A DNA stretch of 16,228 nucleotides, from positions 1 to 16,228 of the forward strand of contig WBXJ01000039.1 of NCBI GenBank assembly GCA_008933045.1, read 5' to 3'. The stretch comes from Verrucomicrobiota bacterium. GTDB taxonomy: Bacteria; Verrucomicrobiota; Verrucomicrobiia; Limisphaerales; SXQI01. The stretch's first letter is position 1. Each line of letters starts with the position of its first letter. The notes below the pieces were generated by a model, which was not told the origin of the DNA, searched no databases, and saw nothing but the letters and a program-made list of their open reading frames with translations. Of this stretch, positions 7,274 to 15,178 are shown in pieces. The position numbers and the translations under genes were made by a program.

Positions 7274-8125
7274 ATGACCCTGATAGATTTCATCGATTTT
7301 GCCATTAACGGAATCTGCGTCATCCTCTGGCTTAACTGGCGTGCTGTGGGAGTTGCTCAGCCCGTGGTGGGATCCGGTATCTCCCTTCTTGCCACGTTGA
7401 AAAGGGCTGAGACCCGTCGAGTCAACCGTTGGATTTCTCTGGTTACATTAGGGAGTTTACTCCTTCTGCGTGCTGCTTTTTATTGGCTGATTGGATTTGA
7501 GTTCGCCTGGACGCTCCCTATCGATTTAGGTCCGATCGCGATTCCTTTTCGAGCTGATTTTTTTGGACGAGTTGCACTTTATTCCCTCCTCAGCTTTGGT
7601 CTTCTGCTGGGTGTGTTTTATTCATCTCTACTGCTTCTCTCGATTTTGAATCGGCGCACAGGCGAAAATGATTATCTCTGCCGATTGATGCGTCTGCACT
7701 TAGGCCGCATCGATCACCTTCCGGCGTTCATCAAGTTGTCGTTACCCGTAGTGGGGAGCATGTTTCTTTGGGTTACGTGCGCGCCATTACTCCGAATGTG
7801 GGGGATGGTGCCCCCATGGTTGAACTTCAGTCATCTCTGCCAGCAATCGGTTGTTTTTGGTGCCATGTCGATCCTGACATGGCTGTATATACTCACCGCG
7901 ATCCTCGCGCTCTACTTGCTCCAAAGTTACGTTTATTTGGGAAATCATTACGCTTGGAGTTTCCTGAATCTCACCGCAAAAAACTTACTTCGCCCACTCG
8001 AAAAGTATCCGATTCAGATTGGAAAATTCGACTTGCGACCGGTCGTTGCGATCGGAGTGATTCTAGGATTTTGGGCCTGTGTTCATTGGGGCGCGGCGGA
8101 GGTGTATCAACGGCTCCCGTTTTAG
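7274..8125 (+). CDS. YggT-family integral membrane protein
   Basis: This 283-aa protein is mostly hydrophobic, with about five or six predicted membrane segments: near residues 4-20, 55-72, 95-125, 155-175, 190-220 and 258-275. YggT proteins usually contain two copies of a two-helix unit. The C-terminal part here (YAWSFLNLTAKNLLRPLEKYP then LRPVVAIGVILGFWACV) fits the family pattern of an amphipathic PLLRP-like stretch followed by a final helix. Function is unknown in general; roles in osmotic tolerance and in cell-division protein positioning have been proposed for relatives. Identification is strengthened by the next gene, a DUF167/YggU protein, which is the classic YggT partner. The 47-nt gap after sucD suggests it may be co-transcribed with the TCA genes. 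Confidence 0.75.
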   Translation: MTLIDFIDFAINGICVILWLNWRAVGVAQPVVGSGISLLATLKRAETRRVNRWISLVTLGSLLLLRAAFYWLIGFEFAWTLPIDLGPIAIPFRADFFGRVALYSLLSFGLLLGVFYSSLLLLSILNRRTGENDYLCRLMRLHLGRIDHLPAFIKLSLPVVGSMFLWVTCAPLLRMWGMVPPWLNFSHLCQQSVVFGAMSILTWLYILTAILALYLLQSYVYLGNHYAWSFLNLTAKNLLRPLEKYPIQIGKFDLRPVVAIGVILGFWACVHWGAAEVYQRLPF

Positions 8126-8136
8126 ATGGGTAACCG

Positions 8137-8430
8137 ATGCAACCCTGTTTCAAACCCGACGGAACTGGAACCCGTGTGCTCGTGAAAGTGCAACCCCGTG
8201 CGTCAAAGAATCAGGTGTCTGGAATGTTGGGTGATGCCCTAAAAATTAAGCTGACAGCCCCACCAGTTGATTCCGCTGCTAACGAGGCGTTGCTCCGTTT
8301 TATCGCTGAAGTTTTGCGGTGTAGTCCATCCGCTGTTCGTCTTGTTCGAGGGGAAACTTCTAGAAACAAAGTAATTTCAATTCAGGGATTTACCCCTTCA
8401 CAAGTCGCATTGCTTGTGTTCCCTCCGTAA
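8137..8430 (+). CDS. yggU: DUF167 / UPF0235 (YggU) family protein
   Basis: This 97-aa small cytoplasmic protein matches the UPF0235 pattern closely: VLVKVQPRASKNQVSGM near the start, LKIKLTAPPVDSAANEALL in the middle and VRLVRGETSRNKVISIQG toward the end. The PRASK, PPVDGxAN-like and GxxSRxK signatures are family hallmarks; here the usual GxAN is SAAN. Biochemical function is not established for the family. The gene lies 11 nt after the YggT-like gene, the conserved YggT-YggU order, and ends this rightward cluster just before the convergent threonine aldolase gene, with only 23 nt between stop codons. Confidence 0.92.
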   Translation: MQPCFKPDGTGTRVLVKVQPRASKNQVSGMLGDALKIKLTAPPVDSAANEALLRFIAEVLRCSPSAVRLVRGETSRNKVISIQGFTPSQVALLVFPP

Positions 8431-8453
8431 CAAGTCATTGTTCGCGCTAGTGA

Positions 8454-9536
8454 TCAGCGACCGAGGACGGCTGACTTTACATCCGCAACAAGATCGTTCA
8501 CATCCTGCTCGGTGGTATCCCAAGCCGTCATGAGCCGACATCCACCCGATCCGATAAAATTATAAAAAATCCAACCTCGATCCCACAGCATTTGTGCCAC
8601 CCCGGGTGGGAATTCGACAAATACGGAGTTAGCTTGCCTTGGAAAAAGGATTTTTAATTCTTCCAATTTGATCAACTGCTCATGCAACAGTGCCGCCATT
8701 GCGTTCGCCTGGCGTGCATGTTTGAGCCATACGTCGTTCCTTAGCATTCCGATCCACGGAGCAGAAATAAATCGCATCTTCGAAGCGAGTTGACCCGACT
8801 GCTTGCAACGGTAGGCGAATTCTTCCGCGAGCGCGGTGTTGAAAAATACAACCGCGTCCCCGACGTGAGTTCCATTTTTTGTGCCGCCAAAACACAGCAC
8901 GTCCACGCCAACCTTCCAAGAAATCTCAGAGGGAGGCAGATCCAATGCAGCCACCGCATTGGCAAATCGCGCTCCGTCCATGTGTAGTTTTAACCCTAAT
9001 TCTTGCACTTTTTTTCCAACGGCTTGCAATTCGGGAACTGAATAAACGGTGCCTAATTCGGTACATTGTGTGATGCTGAGGACTCGAGGCTTTGGAAAAT
9101 GGATGTCATTCCGTTTTTTCACGAGGCGTTCCACAGCTCCAAGATCAATCTTGCCGTTAACCGCCGAGGTCAGAAGTAGTTTTGTTCCGTTGGAGAAGAA
9201 TTCTGGGGCACCACATTCGTCCATTTCGATATGGGCAGTCTCAGTGCAAATGATGCTATGATAGGATTGACACAGCGTTGCAAGCGAGAGCGAGTTCGCA
9301 GCGGTTCCGTTAAAGACGAAAAATACTTCACAAGGCGTGTTGAAAACTTCACGAATCAAATCCGCCGCTTGCTCGGTATAGAAATCATCGCCATAGCCTC
9401 GTGCGTGACCCCGATTGGCTTCCGACAATGATTGCCAGGCTTCTGGACAAATCCCGGCGTAATTGTCACTTGCAAAGTGACGTCGTTCCGTAGGCGTATC
9501 ATTCATCTTCGGAAATACACTGGCGAAATCCGACAT
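8454..9536 (-). CDS. Low-specificity threonine aldolase (PLP-dependent)
   Basis: This is a fold-type I PLP enzyme of the beta-eliminating lyase family (PF01212) that cleaves L-threonine or allo-threonine to glycine and acetaldehyde. Motifs in order are HFASDNYAGICPEAW, VFNGTAANSLSL, TETAHIEMDECGAPEFF (H102 stacks on PLP), SITQCTELGTVYSV, LHMDGARFANAVAAL (D187 and R190) and CFGGTKNGTHVGDAVV with the PLP lysine K220. The length of 360 aa from the ATG at 9536 suits the family. A second ATG at 9506 (MNDTPTERRHFASDN) is a realistic alternative, and a TTG at 9545 is less likely. It is divergent from the SirB1-like gene and convergent with yggU. Stereospecificity (L, L-allo or D) is not decidable by eye. 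Confidence 0.9.
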   Translation of the reverse strand: MSDFASVFPKMNDTPTERRHFASDNYAGICPEAWQSLSEANRGHARGYGDDFYTEQAADLIREVFNTPCEVFFVFNGTAANSLSLATLCQSYHSIICTETAHIEMDECGAPEFFSNGTKLLLTSAVNGKIDLGAVERLVKKRNDIHFPKPRVLSITQCTELGTVYSVPELQAVGKKVQELGLKLHMDGARFANAVAALDLPPSEISWKVGVDVLCFGGTKNGTHVGDAVVFFNTALAEEFAYRCKQSGQLASKMRFISAPWIGMLRNDVWLKHARQANAMAALLHEQLIKLEELKILFPRQANSVFVEFPPGVAQMLWDRGWIFYNFIGSGGCRLMTAWDTTEQDVNDLVADVKSAVLGR

Positions 9537-9594
9537 TTTCAGCAATAGTGTTTCCCATCAACAAAACCGATCGACCACAATATTTTTTGGTGTC

Positions 9595-10464
9595 ATGAAA
9601 GTGCTTAGCCAACACGCTGAGTCCGTTTTTTCAGAGAAACAAAAACAATCGTTGCTCACCCTTCTCAACGATGAGGATCCTGCGGTCTATCTGGCGGTTC
9701 GGGAGAGAATCCTCTCCTTCGGTGAGGAAGCCTTGACTTGGATCCGTCCACACACACTGAGCAGAGATCCAATCCTGCGTCGACGAGCCTTGGAAATTGT
9801 TCGTTTTTTTGAACAAATGGCTGCCGACACTGAGTTTTTGCAGTTTTGTCTTACGACTGGGGAGAATTTAGATTTAGAGTACGGCGCGTTTCTCCTCGCT
9901 CGTACCGAGTTTCCAGAAATTAATGTCGCAGCCTACCAAGCCTTGTTGGATAGCTACGCATCTGACATCAGGGAGACCCTTCTTCATCAGGCGCAGCCGG
10001 AAGCAATCATTGCGACAATGAATGAATTTGTTTTCACCAAACAGGAATTCTGCGGCAATGAATCTAACTACTACGATCCAGAAAACAGCTATCTCAACAG
10101 GGTGATGGATCGCAAAAAAGGTAATCCGATCAACCTGTGTTTGCTCTATTTACTGCTCGCTCGACGGTTAAATTTGCCCATGACTGGTATCGGACTCCCC
10201 GGTCATTTTATTTGCCGATTTCAGGACGCTTCCGAAGCCTTTTACATTGATGTCTTTAACCAAGGGAGAATTCTAACCAAAACAGATTGCATCCATTACC
10301 TGATCCAGACCCCGAGCGGTTACCGCAGAGATTTCCTCGCACCCATGGCGTCCCGTCGGATCCTGATGCGGATCTGCGCGAATCTACATCTGATTTACAT
10401 TCGGATGCATGCAGCGGATGAGTCAAAACGGCTTCACTCTTACGTCGTTGCCTTGAGCAGGTAA
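9595..10464 (+). CDS. SirB1-family transglutaminase-like protein
   Basis: The protein has 289 aa. The first ~80 residues look like a HEAT-like helical repeat (DEDPAVYLAVRERIL, RDPILRRRALEIVRFF). Residues ~85-250 form the Transglut_core2 / SirB1 domain: EFCGNESNYYDPENSYL, RKKGNPINLCLLYLLLARRL, GIGLPGHFICRF and FYIDVFNQGRIL. H204 and D219 are the equivalents of the transglutaminase His and Asp. The classical nucleophilic Cys is not securely placed; C182 lies close to where it would be expected, in a position that is variable in this family. No signal peptide or membrane segment is seen. The role is unknown and peptidase or transglutaminase activity should not be assumed. Its TAA is separated by one base from the stop codon of the convergent phosphatase gene. 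Confidence 0.85.
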   Translation: MKVLSQHAESVFSEKQKQSLLTLLNDEDPAVYLAVRERILSFGEEALTWIRPHTLSRDPILRRRALEIVRFFEQMAADTEFLQFCLTTGENLDLEYGAFLLARTEFPEINVAAYQALLDSYASDIRETLLHQAQPEAIIATMNEFVFTKQEFCGNESNYYDPENSYLNRVMDRKKGNPINLCLLYLLLARRLNLPMTGIGLPGHFICRFQDASEAFYIDVFNQGRILTKTDCIHYLIQTPSGYRRDFLAPMASRRILMRICANLHLIYIRMHAADESKRLHSYVVALSR

Positions 10465-10465
10465 C

Positions 10466-11788
10466 TCACTTGGAGGGTTCTGCTGGCGTCGGTAGCGAAA
10501 CCTTTTGAATTGTGAACGAATCTCTGACTTGCCCTTTGCCGTTCAAAAATGTCCCCATCAGTCGTTGGGCTTGCGTATCGATTATAAACGATCCCATTTC
10601 TGCGATGGAGACGACATTCGCTGGGTGGGGAAATTTTCCAGTCCCGGCGCGACCCGCGCTTCCGCTCACCACATACACCGTTCCTGAATGGGCTTGTCGG
10701 CCTCGTTTGAGATAAGGATCGACTCTTCCATCGCCGCCTTGCACTACATTTCGAGTCGCAGAAAAGCTAGCGGAGTTCCCATAATGCGAATCCACCAAAC
10801 TCGTCCGCTCATAAACGTGAGAGTGGCCAGTCAAAACCAAATCGGCACCTCCCGCTTCTAAAATGGGTAGAATATTCTCCCTCATTTCTACCATGCGTCC
10901 TTCACTGTCCTTCGGGTTATCGGAATCATGCGTCCCTTTGGTGTAGGGCGGATGGTGAAAATAGCTGACAACCCAAGTCTGCTTTGTGGTAGCCAGATCT
11001 CGCCTCAGCCATTCAGCCATTAACCCATGCGGTGAACGGTCAGAATCATCAGAGTCCAAACAAATAAAATGCATATTGGCATAGTCAAAAGAGTAGTAAG
11101 CCTCCGTCCCTGACATCACCCCTCCGCATTGACCCAACGTGGGTAACGTGAATGCGTCGAAGTATACGCCAGATTGCGTGCCGGAATTCGCGTGGCGAGC
11201 ATCATGGTTTCCCAAGCTTGGCCACAGGGGCACGTTTCGCAAGGTATCCGGATAAATATTAAAAATTCCCGCCTGATAATTGGCATCGGTTCCGTTGGGA
11301 TATGCGTTATCCCCCAACAAGAGGATCAGATCAGGCAAGCGAGGGGCGGTGTAAGCAAGAAACGCATCGCGCACCATCAGTTGTTGAGTGTTATACGTGC
11401 CAGCATCCCCAAGGATCCAAACTCGGGTCGATTTCGCATTACCCAGTAATGGGGGAGTGACAAAAAAATGTTTAGAATCCCCGCCCAAAAGCACTTGATT
11501 GGTTGCGATTACGATCGAGTAAAAATATTTCGTGTCGGGTAATAACTTTTCCAATAGCACGATGTGTTCTGTCAGTTTTCCAGAACTTGTCGCGGACTTG
11601 TTAAGTGCGGTGGTTGTCAAACCATACCGCACCAAGCTAAGACTGGCTTCATCAGTTCGCCAGCGGATCACGATTTGGGTCGGGCTGGCACTTTGCAGGT
11701 AGGGCAGTCGAGTGATCGCAGGTGCCGCAGTCGCGGTGTTCAGCACGAGACACGCTAATAGTGATGCGAGGAGGATCCTTAAATTCAT
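10466..11788 (-). CDS. Secreted purple-acid-phosphatase-like metallophosphoesterase
   Basis: The protein has 440 aa, with a signal peptide (MNLRILLASLLACLVLNTATAA, likely cut near residue 22) and an N-terminal fibronectin-III-like domain typical of purple acid phosphatases (TRLPYLQSASPTQIVIRWRT). The dinuclear-metal motifs follow in order: WILGDAG (D128), LLGDNAYPNG (D160, Y163), SLGNHD (N194, H195), SYFHHPPY (histidines 278-279) and LTGHSHVYERT (H322, H324). These are the five blocks of the PAP fold, so phosphomonoester hydrolysis outside the cytoplasm is expected. The ATG at 11788 is chosen because it begins the signal peptide; an in-frame ATG at 11848 would overlap the SDR gene and bury the signal. 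It lies 34 nt downstream of the SDR stop on the same strand, so the two are probably co-transcribed. Confidence 0.9.
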   Translation of the reverse strand: MNLRILLASLLACLVLNTATAAPAITRLPYLQSASPTQIVIRWRTDEASLSLVRYGLTTTALNKSATSSGKLTEHIVLLEKLLPDTKYFYSIVIATNQVLLGGDSKHFFVTPPLLGNAKSTRVWILGDAGTYNTQQLMVRDAFLAYTAPRLPDLILLLGDNAYPNGTDANYQAGIFNIYPDTLRNVPLWPSLGNHDARHANSGTQSGVYFDAFTLPTLGQCGGVMSGTEAYYSFDYANMHFICLDSDDSDRSPHGLMAEWLRRDLATTKQTWVVSYFHHPPYTKGTHDSDNPKDSEGRMVEMRENILPILEAGGADLVLTGHSHVYERTSLVDSHYGNSASFSATRNVVQGGDGRVDPYLKRGRQAHSGTVYVVSGSAGRAGTGKFPHPANVVSIAEMGSFIIDTQAQRLMGTFLNGKGQVRDSFTIQKVSLPTPAEPSK

Positions 11789-11822
11789 GTTGATAGAACA
11801 AGAGGTTTTGAGGACGAACAGT

Positions 11823-12590
11823 TTATTTTCCGGCACTCCATCCGCCATCGATGATGAAGGAGGTGCCAGTCACAAATGCGGATTCATCGCTGGCTAGATA
11901 CAGGGCAGCGGCGGCGATCTCTGTCGGGTTGCCCATGCGTCCTAATGCTTGGGTGGACGCCATTTCCTCACGAGCTTTTAGGGGATCTGGGTATTCTGCG
12001 AGTCGGGCTGAGACGAACGGAGTTTCCACTCGTCCGGGGCAGATACAGTTCACACGGATACCAGCCAAAGCATGATCCAACGCTAAGGACTTCGTCATTC
12101 CGACAACAGCAAACTTCGTTGTGCAGTAAGCCAAGCGATCGCGAATACCCACGATACCTCCAATCGAGGCGAGATTGATAATGTTGCCGCTTCGACGAGT
12201 GAGCATATTCGGCAGCACGGCTTTGATCAGATTAAAAATGCCTCGAACATTGACAGCGTAAAGCCGATCCATGTCAGTTCCGGAAGTCTCCAACATCGTT
12301 CCCACATGCCCAATTCCAGCGTTGTTGACGAGAATGTCGATCCGCCCCCAACGACGCACAACTGTTTCCGCGACGACTGCACAAGCTTGTTCATCGACCA
12401 CATCAAGAGGAAGGCTTTCGACCCTACCTCCCAATTGCCGCAACGATTCAGCAACCGCCTCAGCTTTGGCGGCTTCTCGATCTAGAATGATGACGGTCGC
12501 TCCAGCCTTGCTAAAAGTATCGGCAATCGCCAAACCGATGCCCGAAGCACCACCGGTTACCAAAGTAATCCGCTCATTCAATTTGAACAC
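11823..12590 (-). CDS. Short-chain dehydrogenase/reductase (SDR), classical type
   Basis: This 255-aa cytoplasmic NAD(P)-dependent oxidoreductase has LVTGGASGIGLAIA (TGGASGIG, residues 12-19), an Asp at the end of the second strand (IILDRE, D37) that favours NAD over NADP, NNAGIG (89-94), VNVRGIF, the catalytic S142 in INLASIGG, Y155 and K159 in AYCTTKFA, the PGRVETPF substrate loop and the terminal GTSFIIDGGWSAG. It resembles glucose 1-dehydrogenase-like and keto-deoxy-sugar dehydrogenases, but the substrate is not determinable. There is no ATG at the N-terminus: the GTG at 12590 gives the canonical MFKLNERITLVTGG, while a TTG at 12626 adds 12 residues. The neighbouring secreted phosphatase and the ceramidase-like fusion are the only context clues. 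Confidence 0.92.
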   Translation of the reverse strand: MFKLNERITLVTGGASGIGLAIADTFSKAGATVIILDREAAKAEAVAESLRQLGGRVESLPLDVVDEQACAVVAETVVRRWGRIDILVNNAGIGHVGTMLETSGTDMDRLYAVNVRGIFNLIKAVLPNMLTRRSGNIINLASIGGIVGIRDRLAYCTTKFAVVGMTKSLALDHALAGIRVNCICPGRVETPFVSARLAEYPDPLKAREEMASTQALGRMGNPTEIAAAALYLASDESAFVTGTSFIIDGGWSAGK

Positions 12591-12654
12591 GGGCTTAAAA
12601 TTGGACGACGGTCCTTTTTTTCGCAAGTGTTGATCCGCTAAATAGTAGAAAATT

Positions 12655-12683
12655 TTGGCATGCTGGGGGTCGAACTCTACAAA
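12655..12683 (+). promoter_or_regulatory. Predicted promoter of the ceramidase-hydrolase fusion gene
   Basis: TTGGCA (12655-12660, five of six) and TACAAA (12678-12683, four of six) are separated by 17 nt. The predicted start near 12690 gives a leader of about 55 nt before the ATG at 12745. The site is in the divergent gap between the SDR gene and the fusion gene. A small palindrome follows immediately. Confidence 0.45.
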
Positions 12684-12697
12684 CTCGTTTCACGAGT
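12683..12697. promoter_or_regulatory. Small palindrome at the predicted transcription start (possible operator)
   Basis: ACTCG (12683-12687) and CGAGT (12693-12697) form a 5-bp dyad around TTTCA, overlapping the end of the -10 box and the predicted +1. That position suits a repressor operator or a leader hairpin, but five paired bases are few and could occur by chance. Confidence 0.25.
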
Positions 12698-12744
12698 CGG
12701 TAATTTCTCTTGATCCAAATCATTTCTCACACCAGCATTTAGAG

Positions 12745-15126
12745 ATGACCTACCTATTCTTTCACCTTCGGCTATTGCTCGCGTTCATGTTTTTATTGTG
12801 TGCCGATTTGTTGTCGGCGAGTCCGGTCTCGGGTGTTTCTGTCGCGAGTTTTGTCTGTGATGTGACTCCCCCAATTGGCCACCCCCTCTGCGGCGGGTGG
12901 ATCAAGCAACTGATCGCAGTGGACGATCCTTTGTTAGCTAAAGGCATCGTTATCAATGATGGGAAAAAACGTTATGTTCTCTGCTCGGTCGATTGGTGCC
13001 TGCTTCAAACCGGTGGCTTCGATCAATTCCGTCAAGCGATCGCCAGTGCTGCCCAAGTGCCTGTGACTCATGTATCGGTGCATACGATTCATCAGCACAA
13101 TGCGCCGATTGCCGATTCCCGCGCTCAACAGTTGCTCGACCAAACCTCCGCAGCCCCGCTCCATTTGGATCTTCAATTCATGAAGGCGGTGACAGAACGA
13201 TTGGCAGCTTCTGTGCGTGATGCTTGCGCAAACCCGCAACCCTTCACCCATGTCGGTTACGGCAAAGCCAAGGTGGAAAAATTTGCTTCGAACCGGCGTG
13301 TGAGGTTGCCCGATGGACAAATCCATGTGCGTTACAGCTCAACTCAAGATCCGGTATTGCAGTCGGCGGCGGAAGGTTTAATCGATCCATGGCTGCGATC
13401 CGTTACTCTTTTTGATCACGACAAAGCACTCGTCAGGCTGCATTTTTACGCCACTCATCCCCAAAGCTACTATGGGGACGGTCGTGCGACTTCCGATACG
13501 GTAGGACTCGCCCGTGAACGGTTCGAGCGCGAGGAGGGTGTGCCCCAAATCTATTTTACCGGATGTGGCGGCAACATCACGGCCGGCAAATACAACGATG
13601 GAAGCCCACGTGCACGAGTTGAACTCACCGACAAAATCTTCAATGCACTTCGATCCTCCACAAAAGCGACGCAAAGAATCCCTCTGCAACAGGTGACTTG
13701 GAAAAATACGGGAGTAAAGTTCGAAATACCTACTGAGCCTAAATGGTCATTCGGGAACGCTCAGAGAACGATCGCGAACACCACCAACTCTAGCCAGACT
13801 AGGCTCCTCGCAGCCTTGGATTTAGCATGGCTCCACCGTCTGAAAGAGAATCCTAAAGTAGACCTAGCCTGTCTGTCATTCGGTCCGGTAAAGATACTTA
13901 TGTTGCCCGGAGAGTCGTTTGTTGAATATCAACTTTACGCCCAGAATATTCGTCCGGATGACTTTGTAGCCGTTGCTGCTTATGGGGAGGGTGGGACAGG
14001 TTACATTTGTATGGATGCGGCGCTTAGTGAAGGTGGTTATGAGCCCACCATGTCGCGGGTCGGTGCGCCTAGCGAATTTCGATTGAAGGATGGCATCGCC
14101 AGTTTGCTCGGGTCGGGGAAGGGAAGCTCCGCACCTCCGTTCTACGCTGATAAACTTCGATTGCTCACTTGGCGTGATCAAAAAGGCTTTGAACATCCAG
14201 TGACCACTCCCCAAGAATGGAAGAAACGGCGTGAAAATATTCCCGTCAGCATGCAACAGGTGATGGGAGATTTACCCAAATCCACACGCAAAGTACCGTT
14301 GGAAATGCAGGTAATCGAGGAAGTCACTCTCCCCAGCTACCGCCGTCAAAAAATCTCCTTTGCGACGGAAGCGAACGATCGTATCTCCGCCTATTTACTC
14401 ATCCCTCATCGGATTACAAACACAGCGGCGGCGATGCTCTGCCTGCATCAGACGACGCCCCTAGGTAAAGCGGAACCGGTTGGTCTCGGAGGAAATACTA
14501 ATTTGCATTATGCTCATGAACTCGCGGAGAAGGGTTATATCACACTCGTGCCCGATTACCCTCAGTATGGGGATTACACCTTCGACGCCTATGCACACGG
14601 TTACGCCAGCACCACGATGAAAGGAATCTGGAATCACCGCCGCGCGGTTGATCTCCTTATCTCCATGCGCCAAGTCGATAAGGATCGCATCGGAGTGATC
14701 GGGCATTCGTTAGGTGGTCACAACGCCCTGTTTGTTGCCGCCTTTGACCCACGAATCAAAACCGTCATCACGAGCTGCGGATTCAACTCGTTTTTCAGAT
14801 ATCGGAATGGTGATCTCCAAGGCTGGAGCCATTCTGGCTATATGCCACGAATCCGTTCGGTTTACGGGCTGGATCCGAAGGCCATGCCATTCGATTTCAG
14901 CGAGGTTTTAGCGGCACTCGCTCCTCGTCGCGTGTTCATATCCGCGCCCATGCATGACGACAATTTTGATGTCGCTGGCGTCAAAGACTGCGTTGCTGCG
15001 GCCGCGCCGGTTTATCAATTATTCAATCGTTCTGAAAATTTGACGGTTCTATACCCCGAATGCGCTCATGATTTTCCGGCTGAAACCCGCAAGGCAGCCT
15101 ACGACTGGTTAGCAAGTGCCTGGTAG
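12745..15126 (+). CDS. Secreted fusion: neutral ceramidase-like domain plus alpha/beta serine hydrolase
   Basis: The protein has 793 aa with a signal peptide (LLLAFMFLLCADLLSA). Residues ~27-450 resemble the neutral/alkaline non-lysosomal ceramidase N-terminal domain: FVCDVTPPIGHPLCGGW, DDPLLAKGIVI, HTIHQHNAP (H113, H116, H118), YATHPQSYYGDG (H238), GCGGNI (273-278), LPGESFVEYQL (E390) and GTGYICMDAALSEGGYEP (Y420, Y432). The metal ligands of the ceramidase site (two His, Glu, Tyr) therefore have candidates. Residues ~470-793 form an alpha/beta hydrolase related to acetyl-xylan esterase/dienelactone hydrolase types: WKKRRENI...MQQVMGDLP, then GVIGHSLGGHNALF (Ser655), APMHDDNFD (D738 or D739) and ECAHDFP (H775). 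Both halves look complete and are in one uninterrupted frame. Lipid-amide plus ester hydrolysis is inference. The ATG at 12745 is chosen to begin the signal peptide; an upstream TTG at 12655 overlaps the predicted -35. Confidence 0.85.
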   Translation: MTYLFFHLRLLLAFMFLLCADLLSASPVSGVSVASFVCDVTPPIGHPLCGGWIKQLIAVDDPLLAKGIVINDGKKRYVLCSVDWCLLQTGGFDQFRQAIASAAQVPVTHVSVHTIHQHNAPIADSRAQQLLDQTSAAPLHLDLQFMKAVTERLAASVRDACANPQPFTHVGYGKAKVEKFASNRRVRLPDGQIHVRYSSTQDPVLQSAAEGLIDPWLRSVTLFDHDKALVRLHFYATHPQSYYGDGRATSDTVGLARERFEREEGVPQIYFTGCGGNITAGKYNDGSPRARVELTDKIFNALRSSTKATQRIPLQQVTWKNTGVKFEIPTEPKWSFGNAQRTIANTTNSSQTRLLAALDLAWLHRLKENPKVDLACLSFGPVKILMLPGESFVEYQLYAQNIRPDDFVAVAAYGEGGTGYICMDAALSEGGYEPTMSRVGAPSEFRLKDGIASLLGSGKGSSAPPFYADKLRLLTWRDQKGFEHPVTTPQEWKKRRENIPVSMQQVMGDLPKSTRKVPLEMQVIEEVTLPSYRRQKISFATEANDRISAYLLIPHRITNTAAAMLCLHQTTPLGKAEPVGLGGNTNLHYAHELAEKGYITLVPDYPQYGDYTFDAYAHGYASTTMKGIWNHRRAVDLLISMRQVDKDRIGVIGHSLGGHNALFVAAFDPRIKTVITSCGFNSFFRYRNGDLQGWSHSGYMPRIRSVYGLDPKAMPFDFSEVLAALAPRRVFISAPMHDDNFDVAGVKDCVAAAAPVYQLFNRSENLTVLYPECAHDFPAETRKAAYDWLASAW

Positions 15127-15144
15127 GTTCTGACAAAATGGCGG

Positions 15145-15172
15145 TTGCACCACCCACATACCCTTGTAGATT
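15145..15172 (+). promoter_or_regulatory. Weak promoter-like element before the beta-propeller gene
   Basis: TAGATT (15167-15172), the same -10 sequence as the gltA promoter, lies 16 nt after TTGCAC (15145-15150, three of six). Transcription would begin almost at the ATG (15179), giving a leaderless or near-leaderless message. The gene could equally be read through from the fusion gene 52 nt upstream. Confidence 0.2.
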
Positions 15173-15178
15173 GTGTGA

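Noticed and set aside
7768..8133. Plus-strand 121-codon open frame within the yggT-like gene
   Set aside because: It is out of frame with a convincing membrane protein and its own sequence is basic and low in family-like features.
8431..8453. Terminator between yggU and the convergent threonine aldolase gene
   Set aside because: Only a 4-bp CGCT/AGCG pairing without a T-run is present.
12661..12697. Possible tRNA 3' half (GGGGTCGAACTC resembles a T-loop)
   Set aside because: No acceptor stem, anticodon arm or D-arm can be folded around it; it lies within the promoter region of the fusion gene.
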